64,000 bases of DNA from Actinospica robiniae DSM 44927 (GTDB lineage Bacteria > Actinomycetota > Actinomycetes > Streptomycetales > Catenulisporaceae): NCBI RefSeq assembly GCF_000504285.1, contig NZ_KI632511.1:5686154-5750153 (forward strand). The letters run 5' to 3'. The position numbers and the translations under genes are program-made. Each line of letters begins with the position of its first letter. Within the stretch, counting starts at the first letter, position 1. The notes beneath the pieces were generated by a model that saw only the letters and a program-made list of their open reading frames with translations, had not been told where the DNA came from and did not search any database. Shown here in pieces: positions 1 through 8,438 of the stretch.

Positions 1-566
1 ACTTCATCGGCGTATTCGAGGTCCCCGCCCACCGGCAGGCCGGAGGCGAGCCGGGTCACCCGCAGCGTGCCGTCCGCGGTCAGCGGCCTGACCATGCGGG
101 CCAGGAAGCTGGCGGTGGCCTCGCCTTCCATATTGGGGTCGGTGGCCAGGATCAGCTCGGTCACCACGCCGTCGGCGAGCCGGGCCATGAGTTCGCGTAC
201 CCGCAATTCGTCCGGTCCGATCCCCTCGATCGGGGAGAGCGCGCCGCCCAGCACGTGGTAGCGCCCGCGGAACTCGCGGGTCTTCTCGATCGCGACCACG
301 TCCTTGGACTCCTCGACCACGCACAGCACGGTCGGATCCCGGCGCTCGTCCAGGCAGATCCGGCAGCGTTCGCCGGCCGCCACGTTCCCGCAGACCTCGC
401 AGAAGCGCACCGTGTCCTTAACCCGCACCAGCACCTCGGCCAGCCGCTTGACGTCCACCGGATCGGTCTGGAGCACGTGGAAGGCTATCCGCTGGGCGCT
501 TTTCGGCCCCACGCCGGGCAGCCTGCCCAACTCGTCGATCAGGTCCTGGACCACGCCCTCGTACAT
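1..566 (-). CDS. recR: Recombination mediator RecR (C-terminus beyond window)
   Basis: RecR loads and stabilises RecA on gapped DNA together with RecF and RecO in the cytoplasm. The protein begins [20 protein letters not shown], where the GVGPKSAQR helix-hairpin-helix is visible at about residues 18-26. A four-cysteine zinc finger follows (CEVCGN...CRICLD), then the Toprim segment ([18 protein letters not shown]). About 188 residues are present and the frame is open to the window edge, so roughly the last 10 residues are missing. The ATG at 564-566 fits family N-termini. It lies downstream of ybaB and dnaX on the same strand, the usual replication-repair cluster. Confidence 0.95.
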   Translation of the reverse strand, partial: MYEGVVQDLIDELGRLPGVGPKSAQRIAFHVLQTDPVDVKRLAEVLVRVKDTVRFCEVCGNVAAGERCRICLDERRDPTVLCVVEESKDVVAIEKTREFRGRYHVLGGALSPIEGIGPDELRVRELMARLADGVVTELILATDPNMEGEATASFLARMVRPLTADGTLRVTRLASGLPVGGDLEYADE

Positions 567-597
567 GCCGATCCTTCTTGTCGATTCGCCCGAGGGC

Positions 598-933
598 CTA
601 GAAGCCCAGCGGGAACGAGGCGCCGCCCGGGCCGCCGAGGCCGCCGCCCTGGCCCAGCTGCGAGAGCGGGCCGAGCTTGTCCTGCTGCAGCGCGTCGGAC
701 TTCCGGTTCGCGTCGTGGATGGCCGCGATGATCAGGTCGGCAAGGGTCTCGGTGTCCTGCGGGTCGGCCGCCTCCGGCGAGATCTTCAGACCCTTGATCT
801 CGCCGAGTCCGCTGACCGTGGCCTCGACCAGGCCGCCGCCGGCGCTGCCGGTCACCGTCTGCTCGCCCAGCTCCTGCTGCGCCGCCAGCATCTGCTCCTG
901 CATCTGCTGGGCCTGCTGGACCAGCGCTCCCAT
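598..933 (-). CDS. YbaB/EbfC nucleoid-associated protein
   Basis: A small DNA-binding protein of the YbaB/EbfC family (111 aa) that dimerises and coats the nucleoid. The N-terminal heptad-rich helix ([19 protein letters not shown]) and the central [17 protein letters not shown] strand region are family hallmarks, as is the [13 protein letters not shown] segment near the C-terminus. The start is the ATG at 931-933, preceded at good spacing by AGAAGGA; a longer frame from a GTG upstream is less likely. It sits between dnaX and recR on the same strand, the conserved order. Confidence 0.93.
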   Translation of the reverse strand: MGALVQQAQQMQEQMLAAQQELGEQTVTGSAGGGLVEATVSGLGEIKGLKISPEAADPQDTETLADLIIAAIHDANRKSDALQQDKLGPLSQLGQGGGLGGPGGASFPLGF

Positions 934-1059
934 GTCGAATCCTTCTGGAAACACCGTCGTCGCTCCCTTGTCTTCCGTGCGGCGGCCGCGGGAGGCGGCC
1001 GGTCCCTGTCTCGACGAGCCTACGGGGCCCGGAGCTTGTGCGGCTGCGGGCGGCCCGTC

Positions 1060-3303
1060 TCAATCAGTGCCCTGCATCTCCTCGAGCAGGTTGGCGCCGA
1101 GCTCCCGAACCAGCAGGTCGCGGGCCGAGGGACCGGGGCCGAGGCTGACCGCGGCCCGGTCGTCCATCCGCACCAGACCCGCCTCGAACGGGTCCTCCTC
1201 CTCGGCCGGCTCGGGCGCCGTGGCGAGGGGTGGCCTGGACTGGGCCGGCGGCGCGGTGGCGGCGGACACGGCCGAAGAGACGTTCGGAGCCGGGGGCATG
1301 GCCGGGGCCGCGGCGGAGCCGGCGGCGTACGGCGCGCCCGGAGCGGGCCGGTCCGGCGGCGGATGGGTCGGGGGCGTACCCGGCCCGTCGATGCGCGCTT
1401 CGGGGCCGGCCGCGGGCATCGCCGACGCGGGCGCGGCGGCCTGCGGCGCAGCGTTCTGCGACGGGGCGCCGAAACCGCCGGAAGCCGGGCCCGCACTCGG
1501 ATTCTGGGCGGCCGGACCCGAGCCGAAGCCCTGGCTCGCCGGACCCGGTGCCGCCGGGCCGCCGGACCCGAAGCCCGGGCCGCCGTGCCCCGGCCCGCCG
1601 CCCGGCCCGAATCCCTGGCTCTGCCCCGATCCCGACCCGGCGCCCGGATCGACGAGCGCGTCGATCCGCCACTCGCCGCCGAAGATCTGGCGCAGCACCT
1701 GACGCAGCGTCTCCTCGCGGTTGGACCCGGCGAAGCTGTCGCGCAGGCCGGCGCTGTTGAAGCCGATCTGCAGCACCCGCCCCTCGACCCCGACCACGTT
1801 GGCGTTGGCCGAGATCATGGTCCAGGCGACCCGGCTCTGCGACTTCACCAGCTCGAGGATCTCGGGCCAGCGGGCGCGTATGGCGGACACGTCGCCCGCG
1901 GGCGCGGGCGACGCACTCGGCGCGGGGCCGGCGGACGGCGCCGCCGCGGCGGGGGCGGCCGGGGCCGCGGGCTCGCGCCACGGTGCGGCGCCGAGCGTCG
2001 AGGAGGGCGGGGCGGGAGCCGGCGGCGCCGGGGCCGGCGCGGCCATCGCGGCGGGCACCGGGGCGGCCGCGGCGGGCTGCGCCGGGGGTTGCTCGGCCGC
2101 GGCGCCCGGCGCGGGCACGTACCCGGCCGGAGCCGCCGCCGCGGTGGCGCCGAAGCGCTCGAGCCGTTCCAGCCGCGTCGCCATGGCCCGGGCGGAATCC
2201 TCGGCGCCGGGCAACAGGATCCGCGCGAAGACGAGTTCGAGCAGCAGCCGGGGCGCGGTGGCGCCGCGCATCTCGGTGAGCCCGGTGTTGGCCAGGTCCG
2301 CGGCCCGGGAGAGCTCGGCCTGGCCGAAGCCCGCGGCCTGCTCGGACATCCGGGCCATCCGGTCGGCCGGCACCGAGATCAGGCCCTTGCCCGCGGCGTC
2401 CGGCACCGCCTGCAGGATGAGCAGGTCGCGCAGCCGCTCGAGCAGGTCGCCGAGGAAGCGGCGCGGGTCGTGCCCGCCCTCGACCACGCGGTCGACGATC
2501 TCGAACGCGGCGGCGCCGGAGCGGGCCGCGAGCGCGGAGACCGCCTCGTCGAGCAGCGCCGAGTCGGTGTAGCCGAGCAGCGCGGCGGCGGCCTGGTAGC
2601 TCACGCCGTTCTCGTCCGCGCCGGCCAGCAGCTGGTCCATGACCGAGAGGGAGTCGCGCACCGACCCCGCCCCCGCCCGCACGACCAGCGGCAGCACCTC
2701 GGGCTCGACCTTGATCTGCTCCTGCTCGCACAGGTGCGCCAGGTAGTCGCGCAACGTGCCGGGCGGGACCAGCCGGAAGGGGTAGTGATGCGTACGCGAG
2801 CGGATGGTGCCGATGACCTTTTCCGGCTCCGTGGTCGCGAAGATGAACTTGAGGTGCGGCGGAGGCTCCTCGACCACCTTGAGCAGCGCGTTGAACCCGG
2901 CCGAGCTCACCATGTGGGCCTCGTCCAGGATGTAGATCTTGTAGCGCGACTCGACCGGCGCGAAGAACGCCCGCTCGCGCAGATCCCGCGCGTCGTCCAC
3001 ACCGCCGTGCGAGGCCGCGTCGATCTCGATCACGTCGAGCGACCCCGCCGCCCCGCGGGCCAGGCCCACACAGGACCTGCACACGCCGCACGGCGTCGGC
3101 GTCGGCCCCTGCTCGCAGTTCAGGCAGCGCGCCAGGATGCGCGCGCTGGTGGTCTTGCCGCACCCGCGCGGCCCGCTGAAGAGATAGGCGTGATTGACCC
3201 GCTGGTTGCGCAGCGCCTGCTGCAGCGGTCCGGTCACGTGCTCCTGCCCGATGACCTCTTCGAAGGTCTCGGGGCGATACCGGCGGTAGAGCGCTAGCGA
3301 CAC
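1060..3303 (-). CDS. dnaX: DNA polymerase III subunit gamma/tau
   Basis: Clamp-loader ATPase of the replicative polymerase, 747 aa. The N-terminus LALYRRYRPETFEEVIGQEH is diagnostic. The Walker A (SGPRGCGKTTSAR) lies near residue 45, followed by a Cys4 zinc module (CLNCEQ...CGVCRSC), the Walker B/DExx motif (YILDEAH) and the sensor ATTEPEKV. The C-terminal ~330 residues are a Pro/Ala/Gly-rich linker with a domain-V-like patch (RWPEILELVKSQSRVAW). I chose the GTG at 3301-3303 because a longer frame would run through the SRP RNA gene. I saw no obvious slippery heptamer for a short gamma form. Confidence 0.95.
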   Translation of the reverse strand: MSLALYRRYRPETFEEVIGQEHVTGPLQQALRNQRVNHAYLFSGPRGCGKTTSARILARCLNCEQGPTPTPCGVCRSCVGLARGAAGSLDVIEIDAASHGGVDDARDLRERAFFAPVESRYKIYILDEAHMVSSAGFNALLKVVEEPPPHLKFIFATTEPEKVIGTIRSRTHHYPFRLVPPGTLRDYLAHLCEQEQIKVEPEVLPLVVRAGAGSVRDSLSVMDQLLAGADENGVSYQAAAALLGYTDSALLDEAVSALAARSGAAAFEIVDRVVEGGHDPRRFLGDLLERLRDLLILQAVPDAAGKGLISVPADRMARMSEQAAGFGQAELSRAADLANTGLTEMRGATAPRLLLELVFARILLPGAEDSARAMATRLERLERFGATAAAAPAGYVPAPGAAAEQPPAQPAAAAPVPAAMAAPAPAPPAPAPPSSTLGAAPWREPAAPAAPAAAAPSAGPAPSASPAPAGDVSAIRARWPEILELVKSQSRVAWTMISANANVVGVEGRVLQIGFNSAGLRDSFAGSNREETLRQVLRQIFGGEWRIDALVDPGAGSGSGQSQGFGPGGGPGHGGPGFGSGGPAAPGPASQGFGSGPAAQNPSAGPASGGFGAPSQNAAPQAAAPASAMPAAGPEARIDGPGTPPTHPPPDRPAPGAPYAAGSAAAPAMPPAPNVSSAVSAATAPPAQSRPPLATAPEPAEEEDPFEAGLVRMDDRAAVSLGPGPSARDLLVRELGANLLEEMQGTD

Positions 3304-3343
3304 GCTTGTGAGCCTAGCCGCTTCCGCCGACAACAATGCGAAA

Positions 3344-3432
3344 GACCCCTCGCGCACCCGCCAGAGCCTGCCTACCCTTGCTGCATTCCTGCCCTGGGGG
3401 GGTTCGGTGGGATGACGCCACACGAGGGGTCC
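3344..3432 (-). ncRNA. ffs: Small signal recognition particle RNA (4.5S-like)
   Basis: On the minus strand a long hairpin closes with GGACCCCTCG at the 5' end and CGAGGGGTC at the 3' end. The apical part holds the conserved GGAATGCAGCAAGGG internal-loop sequence, the actinobacterial form of the Ffh-binding GGAAGCAGCC. The 3' end runs into TTT, consistent with termination. The RNA pairs with Ffh to target membrane proteins. Ends are inferred from pairing and may be off by a few bases. Its place just upstream of dnaX and next to a tRNA-Ser is typical of actinobacteria. Confidence 0.9.
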
Positions 3433-3497
3433 GGGAACAGGATAGCCCAGAAATCAGAGTGGCGGAGCACCCCCGATCGTCGGGTAAGCTACCCCAC

Positions 3498-3582
3498 GGA
3501 GGATTCGCCTAGTGGCCTAGGGCGCACGCTTGGAAAGCGTGTTGGGGGCAACCCCTCACGAGTTCAAATCTCGTATCCTCCG
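3498..3582 (+). tRNA. tRNA-Ser (anticodon GGA)
   Basis: The acceptor stem GGAGGAT pairs with ATCCTCC. The anticodon loop TTGGAAA between ACGC and GCGT gives anticodon GGA. A long class II variable arm follows (TTGGGGGCAACCCCT), then a T arm with GTTCAAATC. All are serine tRNA hallmarks. The CCA end is not fully encoded. Confidence 0.96.
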
Positions 3583-3591
3583 CCCCAGGGA

Positions 3592-3630
3592 CAGCCCCTG
3601 ACCTGCGAAAGCAATGGTCAGGGGCTGTTT
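3592..3630 (+). terminator. Rho-independent terminator of tRNA-Ser
   Basis: CAGCCCCTGACC (3592-3603) and GGTCAGGGGCTG (3616-3627) form a perfect 12-bp stem with a 12-nt loop, followed by TTT. It lies ten bases after the tRNA end. Confidence 0.85.
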
Positions 3631-3776
3631 CGTCAATGGGCCGAAAACCGCCCGGGGCCGGCCCCGAAGGTGGCATGGCGCACCATCGCGGTTGCGCGCG
3701 CGGCGGCGGTCGCGGGATTCTGGCAGACATACTCAAGGCTTCGGCAAAGGCAGTGCGGCGGGTCGGAAGGGCAACG

Positions 3777-4073
3777 GTGATCTTCAAACGAGTCGGTGAG
3801 GGCCGTCCCTACCCCGAGCACGGCCGCACCCACCGCGGCTGGGCCGAGGTCTCGCCGCGCCAGATCCGGCTCGACCAGCTCGTCACCACCAAGCGGCAGC
3901 TGGACCTCGACGCCCTGCTCGCCGACGACTCCACCTTCTACGGCGACCTGTTCGCCCACGTGGTCAAGTGGCACGGCGAGTTCTACCTGGAGGACGGCCT
4001 GCACCGGGCCGTGCGCGCGGCGCTGCAGCAGCGCACAGTACTCCATGCGCGCGTACTTGACCTCGATCTGTGA
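3777..4073 (+). CDS. Conserved actinobacterial protein, ParB/Srx-like motifs
   Basis: A 98-residue protein starting IFKRVGEGRPYPEHG. Visible conserved features are RLDQLVTTKRQLDLDALL, the FYGDLFAHVVKW segment and YLEDGLHRAVRAALQQR. The DGLHR box recalls the DGxHR/GERR box of ParB/sulfiredoxin-fold proteins. Close relatives sit beside the LytR_C gene in many actinomycetes. From memory they are often labelled VapB-family antitoxins, but no toxin partner is next to it here, so I would not use that name. The GTG start at 3777 has a GGAAGGG ribosome site five bases upstream. The function is unknown. Confidence 0.8.
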   Translation: MIFKRVGEGRPYPEHGRTHRGWAEVSPRQIRLDQLVTTKRQLDLDALLADDSTFYGDLFAHVVKWHGEFYLEDGLHRAVRAALQQRTVLHARVLDLDL

Positions 4074-4107
4074 ATACTTCAGGTATCCGCTCGGGTACGT
4101 TCCGTAC

Positions 4108-4836
4108 ATGGACGCGAACACCCCGCCGGAGGATCAGGACCCTTACGCCGTCGCGATGCCGGCCTCGGAACACGCCGTACGGCCGCCCGGCGAGATCGGC
4201 GGCAAGAGGTTCCGGGTGGGCCTGGACGCGCCCTACGTGCCCTTCCGAAACCGCACCCGGCGCCGCCGCCGGACCATCGGGTTCGTATTGTCCGGACTGC
4301 TGATCACCGGCGTAGGCGCGTACGGCCTGGTCAACCTGGTCACCGCGCCGTCCTCGGGCACCGACGCCTGCAAGGCCGGCTCGGTGCGCGCGGCCGACCC
4401 GCCCAGCACCGCCGCCACGCCCCCGGTGTCCGGTGCGGCGCTGTCCTCCGACGGCACACCCAAGTTCACCCTGAACGTCTACAACTCCACCGACCGCCGC
4501 GGTCTGGCCGCCAACACGGCCAACCAGCTCAAGCTGCGCGGCTTCGTCATCGGCCAGGTCACCAACGACCCGTTGAAGTCGAAGCTGGCCGTCTCGGCCC
4601 AGGTCCGCGGCGCCAAGTCGAACCTCGACGAGCTGCGCCAGGTCGCGGCGGAGGTGCCCGGAGCGCAGATCCGGACCGACAACCGGACGGACCCGAGCGT
4701 GGACCTGGTGCTGGGCAACGGCTTCGCCGACCTCGCCAGCACCGAGCAGGCGGACGCGGCGCTCCGCGCGGCGGTCGCGATGGCCAACGCGAGCGCGCAC
4801 GCCGAGGCGGCCCCGGACTCCGGGTGCGCGCAGTAG
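4108..4836 (+). CDS. LytR C-terminal domain membrane protein
   Basis: A 242-aa single-pass membrane protein. A basic stretch (RNRTRRRRRT) precedes one hydrophobic helix at about residues 57-78, so the C-terminal part should face outside. Residues ~115-220 form a LytR_C-type domain (FTLNVYNSTDRRGLAANTA...RGFVIGQVTND...DLVLGNGFADL). This domain is normally fused to LytR-CpsA-Psr ligases that attach glycopolymers to peptidoglycan; here it stands alone, so a wall-related role is inference. It begins 34 bases after the preceding gene and is probably co-transcribed. The ATG at 4108 lacks a strong ribosome site; an upstream start overlapping the neighbour is possible. Confidence 0.85.
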   Translation: MDANTPPEDQDPYAVAMPASEHAVRPPGEIGGKRFRVGLDAPYVPFRNRTRRRRRTIGFVLSGLLITGVGAYGLVNLVTAPSSGTDACKAGSVRAADPPSTAATPPVSGAALSSDGTPKFTLNVYNSTDRRGLAANTANQLKLRGFVIGQVTNDPLKSKLAVSAQVRGAKSNLDELRQVAAEVPGAQIRTDNRTDPSVDLVLGNGFADLASTEQADAALRAAVAMANASAHAEAAPDSGCAQ

Positions 4837-4902
4837 GGCCGTAGGAGGCGCCTTACGGCCATTCGAGATGACGAGCCGCCAGATCCGAGCTCGCCGGGAA
4901 GC

Positions 4903-4943
4903 ATGAGAGCCGGTATCCCCATCAAGGGGCTACCGGCTCTCAT
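4903..4943. terminator. Probable bidirectional terminator
   Basis: A near-perfect inverted repeat: ATGAGAGCCGGTA at 4903-4915 and TACCGGCTCTCAT at 4931-4943, with inner pairing of TCCCC and GGGG. It lies between the end of the plus-strand LytR_C gene and the 3' end of the minus-strand tRNA-Ser, so it could serve both. Confidence 0.75.
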
Positions 4944-4946
4944 CAG

Positions 4947-5031
4947 CGGTGACGGGGGGATTTGAACCCCCGGTGGCTTGCACCACAAACGCTTTCGAGG
5001 CGTTCTCCTTAGGCCGCTCGGACACGTCACC
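4947..5031 (-). tRNA. tRNA-Ser (anticodon CGA)
   Basis: The minus strand reads GGTGACG ... CGTCACC as acceptor stem. The anticodon loop CTCGAAA between AACGC and GCGTT gives CGA. There is a long serine-type variable arm and a T arm with GTTCAAATC. It is the second serine tRNA within 1.5 kb and is on the opposite strand to the first. Confidence 0.96.
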
Positions 5032-5041
5032 GGGGAGAACA

Positions 5042-5482
5042 CTACCCGATGGGGCGCCTGGAGGCGAAAAACTTATCCAGCAGCGCCGCCGACTCCTCCG
5101 CGAGGATGCCCGGGACCACCTCAGGGCGGTGGTTCAGGCGCTGATCACGCGGCAGATCCCAGAGCGAGCCGACCGCGCCGGCCTTCGGATCCGCCGCGCC
5201 GTAGACGATCCGCTCGACCCGGGCCAGCACGGCGGCGCCGGCGCACATGGCGCAGGGCTCGAGGGTGACCACGAGGGAGGCGCCGGCCAGCCGCCAGGAG
5301 CCCACGGCCCGGCCGGCCTCGCGCAGCGCGAGCACCTCCGCGTGGCCGACGGGGTCGCCCTCGGCCTCGCGCACGTTGTGGCCGCGGCCGAGCACCCGGC
5401 CGTCGCGGTCCACCACCACGGCGCCGATGGGCACGTCGCCGCCGGCCGGGGCGAGCCGCGCCTGCGCCAGGGCGCCGGCCAT
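5042..5482 (-). CDS. tadA: tRNA-specific adenosine deaminase TadA
   Basis: Deaminates A34 to inosine in tRNA-Arg(ACG), allowing wobble decoding. The zinc and catalytic motifs are complete: GHAEVLAL (His ligand and catalytic Glu) and LEPCAMCAGA (PCxxC). Also present are VPIGAVVVDRDGRVLGRGHN and YGAADPKAG. The ATG at 5480-5482 gives 146 residues, the usual family size. The frame is open further upstream, so a start 10-20 codons earlier cannot be excluded. It ends ten bases from the tRNA-Ser and lies downstream of its two associated proteins. Confidence 0.93.
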   Translation of the reverse strand: MAGALAQARLAPAGGDVPIGAVVVDRDGRVLGRGHNVREAEGDPVGHAEVLALREAGRAVGSWRLAGASLVVTLEPCAMCAGAAVLARVERIVYGAADPKAGAVGSLWDLPRDQRLNHRPEVVPGILAEESAALLDKFFASRRPIG

Positions 5483-5586
5483 CCAGCCCGCGTACCGCTC
5501 GACCAGCCAGGCCGGCAGGGCACCGGGGCGCGCCGCGCCCCTCGGACCGCCGGGGCCCGGCTCGGGCCCGGCCGGCCCGGTAGCGG

Positions 5587-6186
5587 TCAGCGGACCGCCT
5601 CGAGCTCCTCGGCCGCGCCGAGCACCCCGGCGATCTCGGCCAGCGCGTCGGCCGGGACGAGGCGACCGCCGCACAGCGCGATCAGGTCCTTGGCGCTGAG
5701 CCCGAAGTCGGCGAGCAGGTTGGCGTCTCCGGCGGGACCGCTCGGCGCGGCCGGACCGGTGTACTCCTCCTCGTCGACGGCGACCTCGTCGAGCTCCTCG
5801 GCCCCGTCGAGGTCCACCTCCGCGTCCTCGTCGTCGTCCTCGTCGTCCGCCTCCGCCTCGGCGTGCGGGACCGGCTCGAGCGGCGTGCCGTCCGGGGCGA
5901 GCGGAGGCAGGGAGTCCGCGGTGAGCAGGTCCGCGTAGCCGGACCGGCGCACCGCCGCCAGGTCCCCGGCGAACACCCGGGGATCCTCGTCGATATCAAG
6001 CCGGACCAGGGCGAACCACACGTCCTCCTGCTCGAGCAGGAGCACGGCGGTGTCCGGTTCCTCGTCCTCGGCCGCCTCGCGGATGAACTCGACGAGGCCC
6101 ATGCCGTCGTCGACCTCGTCCAAGTCGACATCACGCGCCTGCCATTCGTCCGCGTAGCGCGCTAGCAGAGCTGCGAAATAGGCCAC
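5587..6186 (-). CDS. TadA-associated protein (first copy)
   Basis: A 199-aa protein of the actinobacterial family named for its position next to tadA. It begins MAYFAALLARYADEWQARDV and carries VLLLEQEDVWFALVRLDIDED and VFAGDLAAVRRSGYADLL. Residues ~115-150 are almost all Asp/Glu. The C-terminus (GDANLLADFGLSAKDLIALC...VLGAAEELEAV) resembles that of the next gene, which suggests a shared fold. Its biochemical role is unknown; coupling to tRNA editing is inferred from synteny only. Confidence 0.85.
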   Translation of the reverse strand: MAYFAALLARYADEWQARDVDLDEVDDGMGLVEFIREAAEDEEPDTAVLLLEQEDVWFALVRLDIDEDPRVFAGDLAAVRRSGYADLLTADSLPPLAPDGTPLEPVPHAEAEADDEDDDEDAEVDLDGAEELDEVAVDEEEYTGPAAPSGPAGDANLLADFGLSAKDLIALCGGRLVPADALAEIAGVLGAAEELEAVR

Positions 6187-6262
6187 GACCTGCCCACTCT
6201 CCCCTCACTCCGACGTACTCTTCTTCACTGCCCGCGGCACCTCGCGACGACGCGGGCCCACT

Positions 6263-6784
6263 TCAGTATCCGTCCACCGTGTCGTATCCCGGGCGCACGC
6301 AATCAGTGAACTGGCGTGCGAATCCGATGCGCCCAGCCAAGTGTGCCACCAGGTCGGTCAATCGCAGCGCTCGTTCATCCAACAGCTGCTCGCAGGCCAG
6401 TCCGAGCTCGAAGGAGTCGAGACCGAGGTCTGCGAACAGCTCCTCGTCCCCGGCCGGCCCCGAGCCGTCCGCGAGTTCCGGCGCGAGCCGGTCGAGCACC
6501 TGCCGGGCCACCGCGTCGTCCTCGGCCGCGGAGCGCTCGGAGATGAACAGCAGCTCCCGGCCGCCGACCAGCCGCAGCGCGATGAAGTACTCGTCGCCGA
6601 GGCCGAGCAGGCCCAGGATCGGGCCCTCGGACAGTTGCTGGCGCACGGCCGCCGCGAACAGGTCGAGGTCGGCGCCGACGTGCGGGGGCAGCGGAGCCGC
6701 CGCCCAGCGGCCGTCCTCCTGGAAGACGACCACCGCGAAGTCGACGAGGCTCTCGTCGAACGAGGCCTGCCCGGCCAGTGCCAT
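6263..6784 (-). CDS. TadA-associated protein paralogue
   Basis: A 173-aa protein with the same plan as its downstream neighbour: an N-terminal strand segment (VDFAVVVFQEDGRWAAAPL), a middle part (EYFIALRLVGGRELLFISE) and a C-terminal FADLGLDSFELGLACEQLL that matches LADFGLSAKDLIALC of the neighbour. It lacks the long acidic linker. Two tandem related genes upstream of tadA suggest an old duplication. The function is unknown. The ATG at 6784 is the first plausible start. Confidence 0.75.
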   Translation of the reverse strand: MALAGQASFDESLVDFAVVVFQEDGRWAAAPLPPHVGADLDLFAAAVRQQLSEGPILGLLGLGDEYFIALRLVGGRELLFISERSAAEDDAVARQVLDRLAPELADGSGPAGDEELFADLGLDSFELGLACEQLLDERALRLTDLVAHLAGRIGFARQFTDCVRPGYDTVDGY

Positions 6785-6928
6785 CCGCGTCCTTCCGGCC
6801 TCTCGCGCCGCCCGCGCCCCGCCGTCGCCGACGGGGTCTGCTCACTGGCATCGTCGCAGAAAGAGGCGCGCGGCGGCACTGGTTGCGGCGCATGGAGTGC
6901 GCCGCAGGACGCAGATCAGTCGGGCGGG

Positions 6929-7153
6929 TCAGTACCGGAACGTACGGAGCAGCCTGGCGTGCATCTCCTGAGCCTTGGCCCGGCGCGGCGCGACCCGCCT
7001 GCGCAGCTCGCGCGCCTCGGCCAGCTCGGCCAGGAATATGGCCCGGCGCATGCCCCGCTCCGGTGGCGCGGCGGCCTCATCCCCCTGAACGTTCCTCGTC
7101 TTCGCCGTGCCGCCCGTCTGCCCGCCCTTGTTCCGCGGTCCCGTCGTACTCAT
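6929..7153 (-). CDS. Small conserved basic protein upstream of upp
   Basis: A 74-aa protein starting MSTTGPRNKGGQTGGTAK. The second half is a highly basic helix (RRAIFLAELAEARELRRRVA PRRAKAQ without the space) ending RLLRTFRY. It is divergent from upp with a 118-bp gap. The charge pattern suggests nucleic-acid or membrane contact, but no known domain is recognised. The start at 7153 was chosen because translation upstream runs into sequence opposite upp. Confidence 0.6.
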   Translation of the reverse strand: MSTTGPRNKGGQTGGTAKTRNVQGDEAAAPPERGMRRAIFLAELAEARELRRRVAPRRAKAQEMHARLLRTFRY

Positions 7154-7258
7154 CGTCACCTCGCCTGGTACTGGCGATATCGATTCGTGATCTTCCCTCT
7201 TCGACCCTACCGCGCTCAGCCCAGAGGGCAAGCCCGAAGCGCGCCACCTGCGGGGCCG

Positions 7259-7271
7259 TAGACTCTTCGGC
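7259..7271 (+). promoter_or_regulatory. -10 element of leaderless upp promoter
   Basis: TAGACT at 7259-7264 fits the actinobacterial TANNNT -10 box and ends seven bases before the upp ATG. Transcription would start at or beside the A of ATG. No ribosome site precedes the gene, which agrees with a leaderless transcript. The -35 is weak. Confidence 0.5.
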
Positions 7272-7910
7272 ATGCGCATCCACGTCGCCGACCACCCCCT
7301 GATCGCCCACAAGCTCACCACGCTGCGCGATCGGCAGACCGACTCGCCGACCTTCCGCCGGCTAGCGGACGAACTCGTGACGCTGCTGGCGTACGAGGCG
7401 ACCCGGGACGTGCGCGTCTCCCCGGTGGAGCTCGAGACGCCGGTGGCCGCCACCCAGGGCGTCCGGCTGACCTCGCCCAAGCCGCTGGTGGTGCCGATCC
7501 TGCGAGCCGGCCTCGGCATGCTCGACGGCATGGTCCGGCTGCTGCCCACGGCCGAGGTCGGCTTCCTCGGCATGGTGCGGGACGAGGGCACCCTGACCCC
7601 GTCCACCTACGCCACCCGCATGCCGGACGACCTGGCCGGGCGCCAGTGCTACGTGCTCGACCCGATGCTGGCCACCGGCGGCACCCTGATCGCCGCGGTG
7701 AACCTGCTGGCCGACCGCGGCGCGGACGACATCACCGCGATCTGCCTGCTGGCCGCGCCGGAGGGCATCGCCACGATGGAGAAGGCGCTGGGCGACTGCC
7801 GCGTGCCGGTGACCATCGTCACAGCGGCCATCGACGAGCGGCTCAACGAGCAGGGCTTCATCGTGCCGGGCCTGGGCGACGCGGGCGACCGGCTCTACGG
7901 CGTCGTCTGA
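7272..7910 (+). CDS. upp: Uracil phosphoribosyltransferase
   Basis: Pyrimidine salvage enzyme converting uracil and PRPP to UMP in the cytoplasm; 212 aa, the usual length. Motifs seen: the N-terminal [13 protein letters not shown], the [15 protein letters not shown] segment, the PRPP loop [11 protein letters not shown], and the C-terminal uracil-binding segment [15 protein letters not shown]. The start fits the family N-terminus ([10 protein letters not shown]). It is monocistronic, with a likely leaderless promoter. Confidence 0.96.
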   Translation: MRIHVADHPLIAHKLTTLRDRQTDSPTFRRLADELVTLLAYEATRDVRVSPVELETPVAATQGVRLTSPKPLVVPILRAGLGMLDGMVRLLPTAEVGFLGMVRDEGTLTPSTYATRMPDDLAGRQCYVLDPMLATGGTLIAAVNLLADRGADDITAICLLAAPEGIATMEKALGDCRVPVTIVTAAIDERLNEQGFIVPGLGDAGDRLYGVV

Positions 7911-8262
7911 GCCGGCCGCGGCCGCGCCCCGCCCGCCGCGACGGGCCGATTCCGTCGGCGCCCGCCTCCGGGGGGCGCGGGGGTTCGAACCAGAGCCTTG
8001 ACTCACCCGCACGTCGCAGACCTCGATGATTGGCCGGAAGGCCTCCCGGCCACCGGGCCGGGGGGCGCGATCGGCGGCTGACGGCACGTCCGATTGTGAC
8101 CCCGGTACCGGTTTCCACCCACCCGCGCCTCGGGTAGGTGCTCGTAGTGGAACCCTTGGCGGGAGGCGGTCGGCGCGTCTCGCCGAGCCGCCGATACCAG
8201 ACGGATAATCAGGCTACGCTGGTACCGGACCATCAGGAGTCGGAGGGGACGAGGAGAGGCCC
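7911..8262. other. Intergenic region downstream of upp
   Basis: No convincing gene. A GC-rich inverted repeat occurs around 8034-8065 (GGCCGG...CCGGCC) without a T-run. A GTTCGAACC near 7982 looks like a tRNA T-loop, but no cloverleaf can be folded around it. The last ~60 bases probably hold the promoter of the small membrane protein gene, which has a strong GGAGGGGACGAGGAGAGG leader. Confidence 0.5.
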
Positions 8263-8430
8263 ATGCCGAAGGCAAAGCCCGCCATCCAGTGGGGCATCGT
8301 GATCTTCCTGCTCTTCTATATAGTGCACGACCCCTCGGACTCGACCCGACTGGTCGGCAACGCCTTCAACTTCATCTCCGACACGATCCACAGCCTCTTC
8401 TCAGTGTTCTCCTTCCACTCGAACGCCTGA
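8263..8430 (+). CDS. Small single-pass membrane protein (55 aa)
   Basis: ATG at 8263 with purine-rich GAGGAGAGG just upstream. The product starts MPKAKPAIQWGIVIFLLFYI and has one hydrophobic helix at residues 9-21. It then reads HDPSDSTRLVGNAFNFISDT and ends SVFSFHSNA. Eight bases separate it from the PH-like membrane protein gene, so the two are probably one operon. The function is unknown; a small subunit or partner of the neighbour is an inference. Confidence 0.75.
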   Translation: MPKAKPAIQWGIVIFLLFYIVHDPSDSTRLVGNAFNFISDTIHSLFSVFSFHSNA

Positions 8431-8438
8431 GGGGCTCG

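Noticed and set aside
304..3297. 997-residue plus-strand open frame opposite recR, ybaB and dnaX
   Set aside because: It is antisense to three well-supported genes, has low-complexity Arg/Gly/Ala composition and no domains; an effect of high GC.
3777..4073. VapB-type antitoxin
   Set aside because: No toxin gene is adjacent and the DGLHR box suggests a ParB/Srx-like fold instead.
7975..8010. Possible tRNA because of GGGGGTTCGAACC
   Set aside because: No acceptor, D or anticodon stem can be paired around it.
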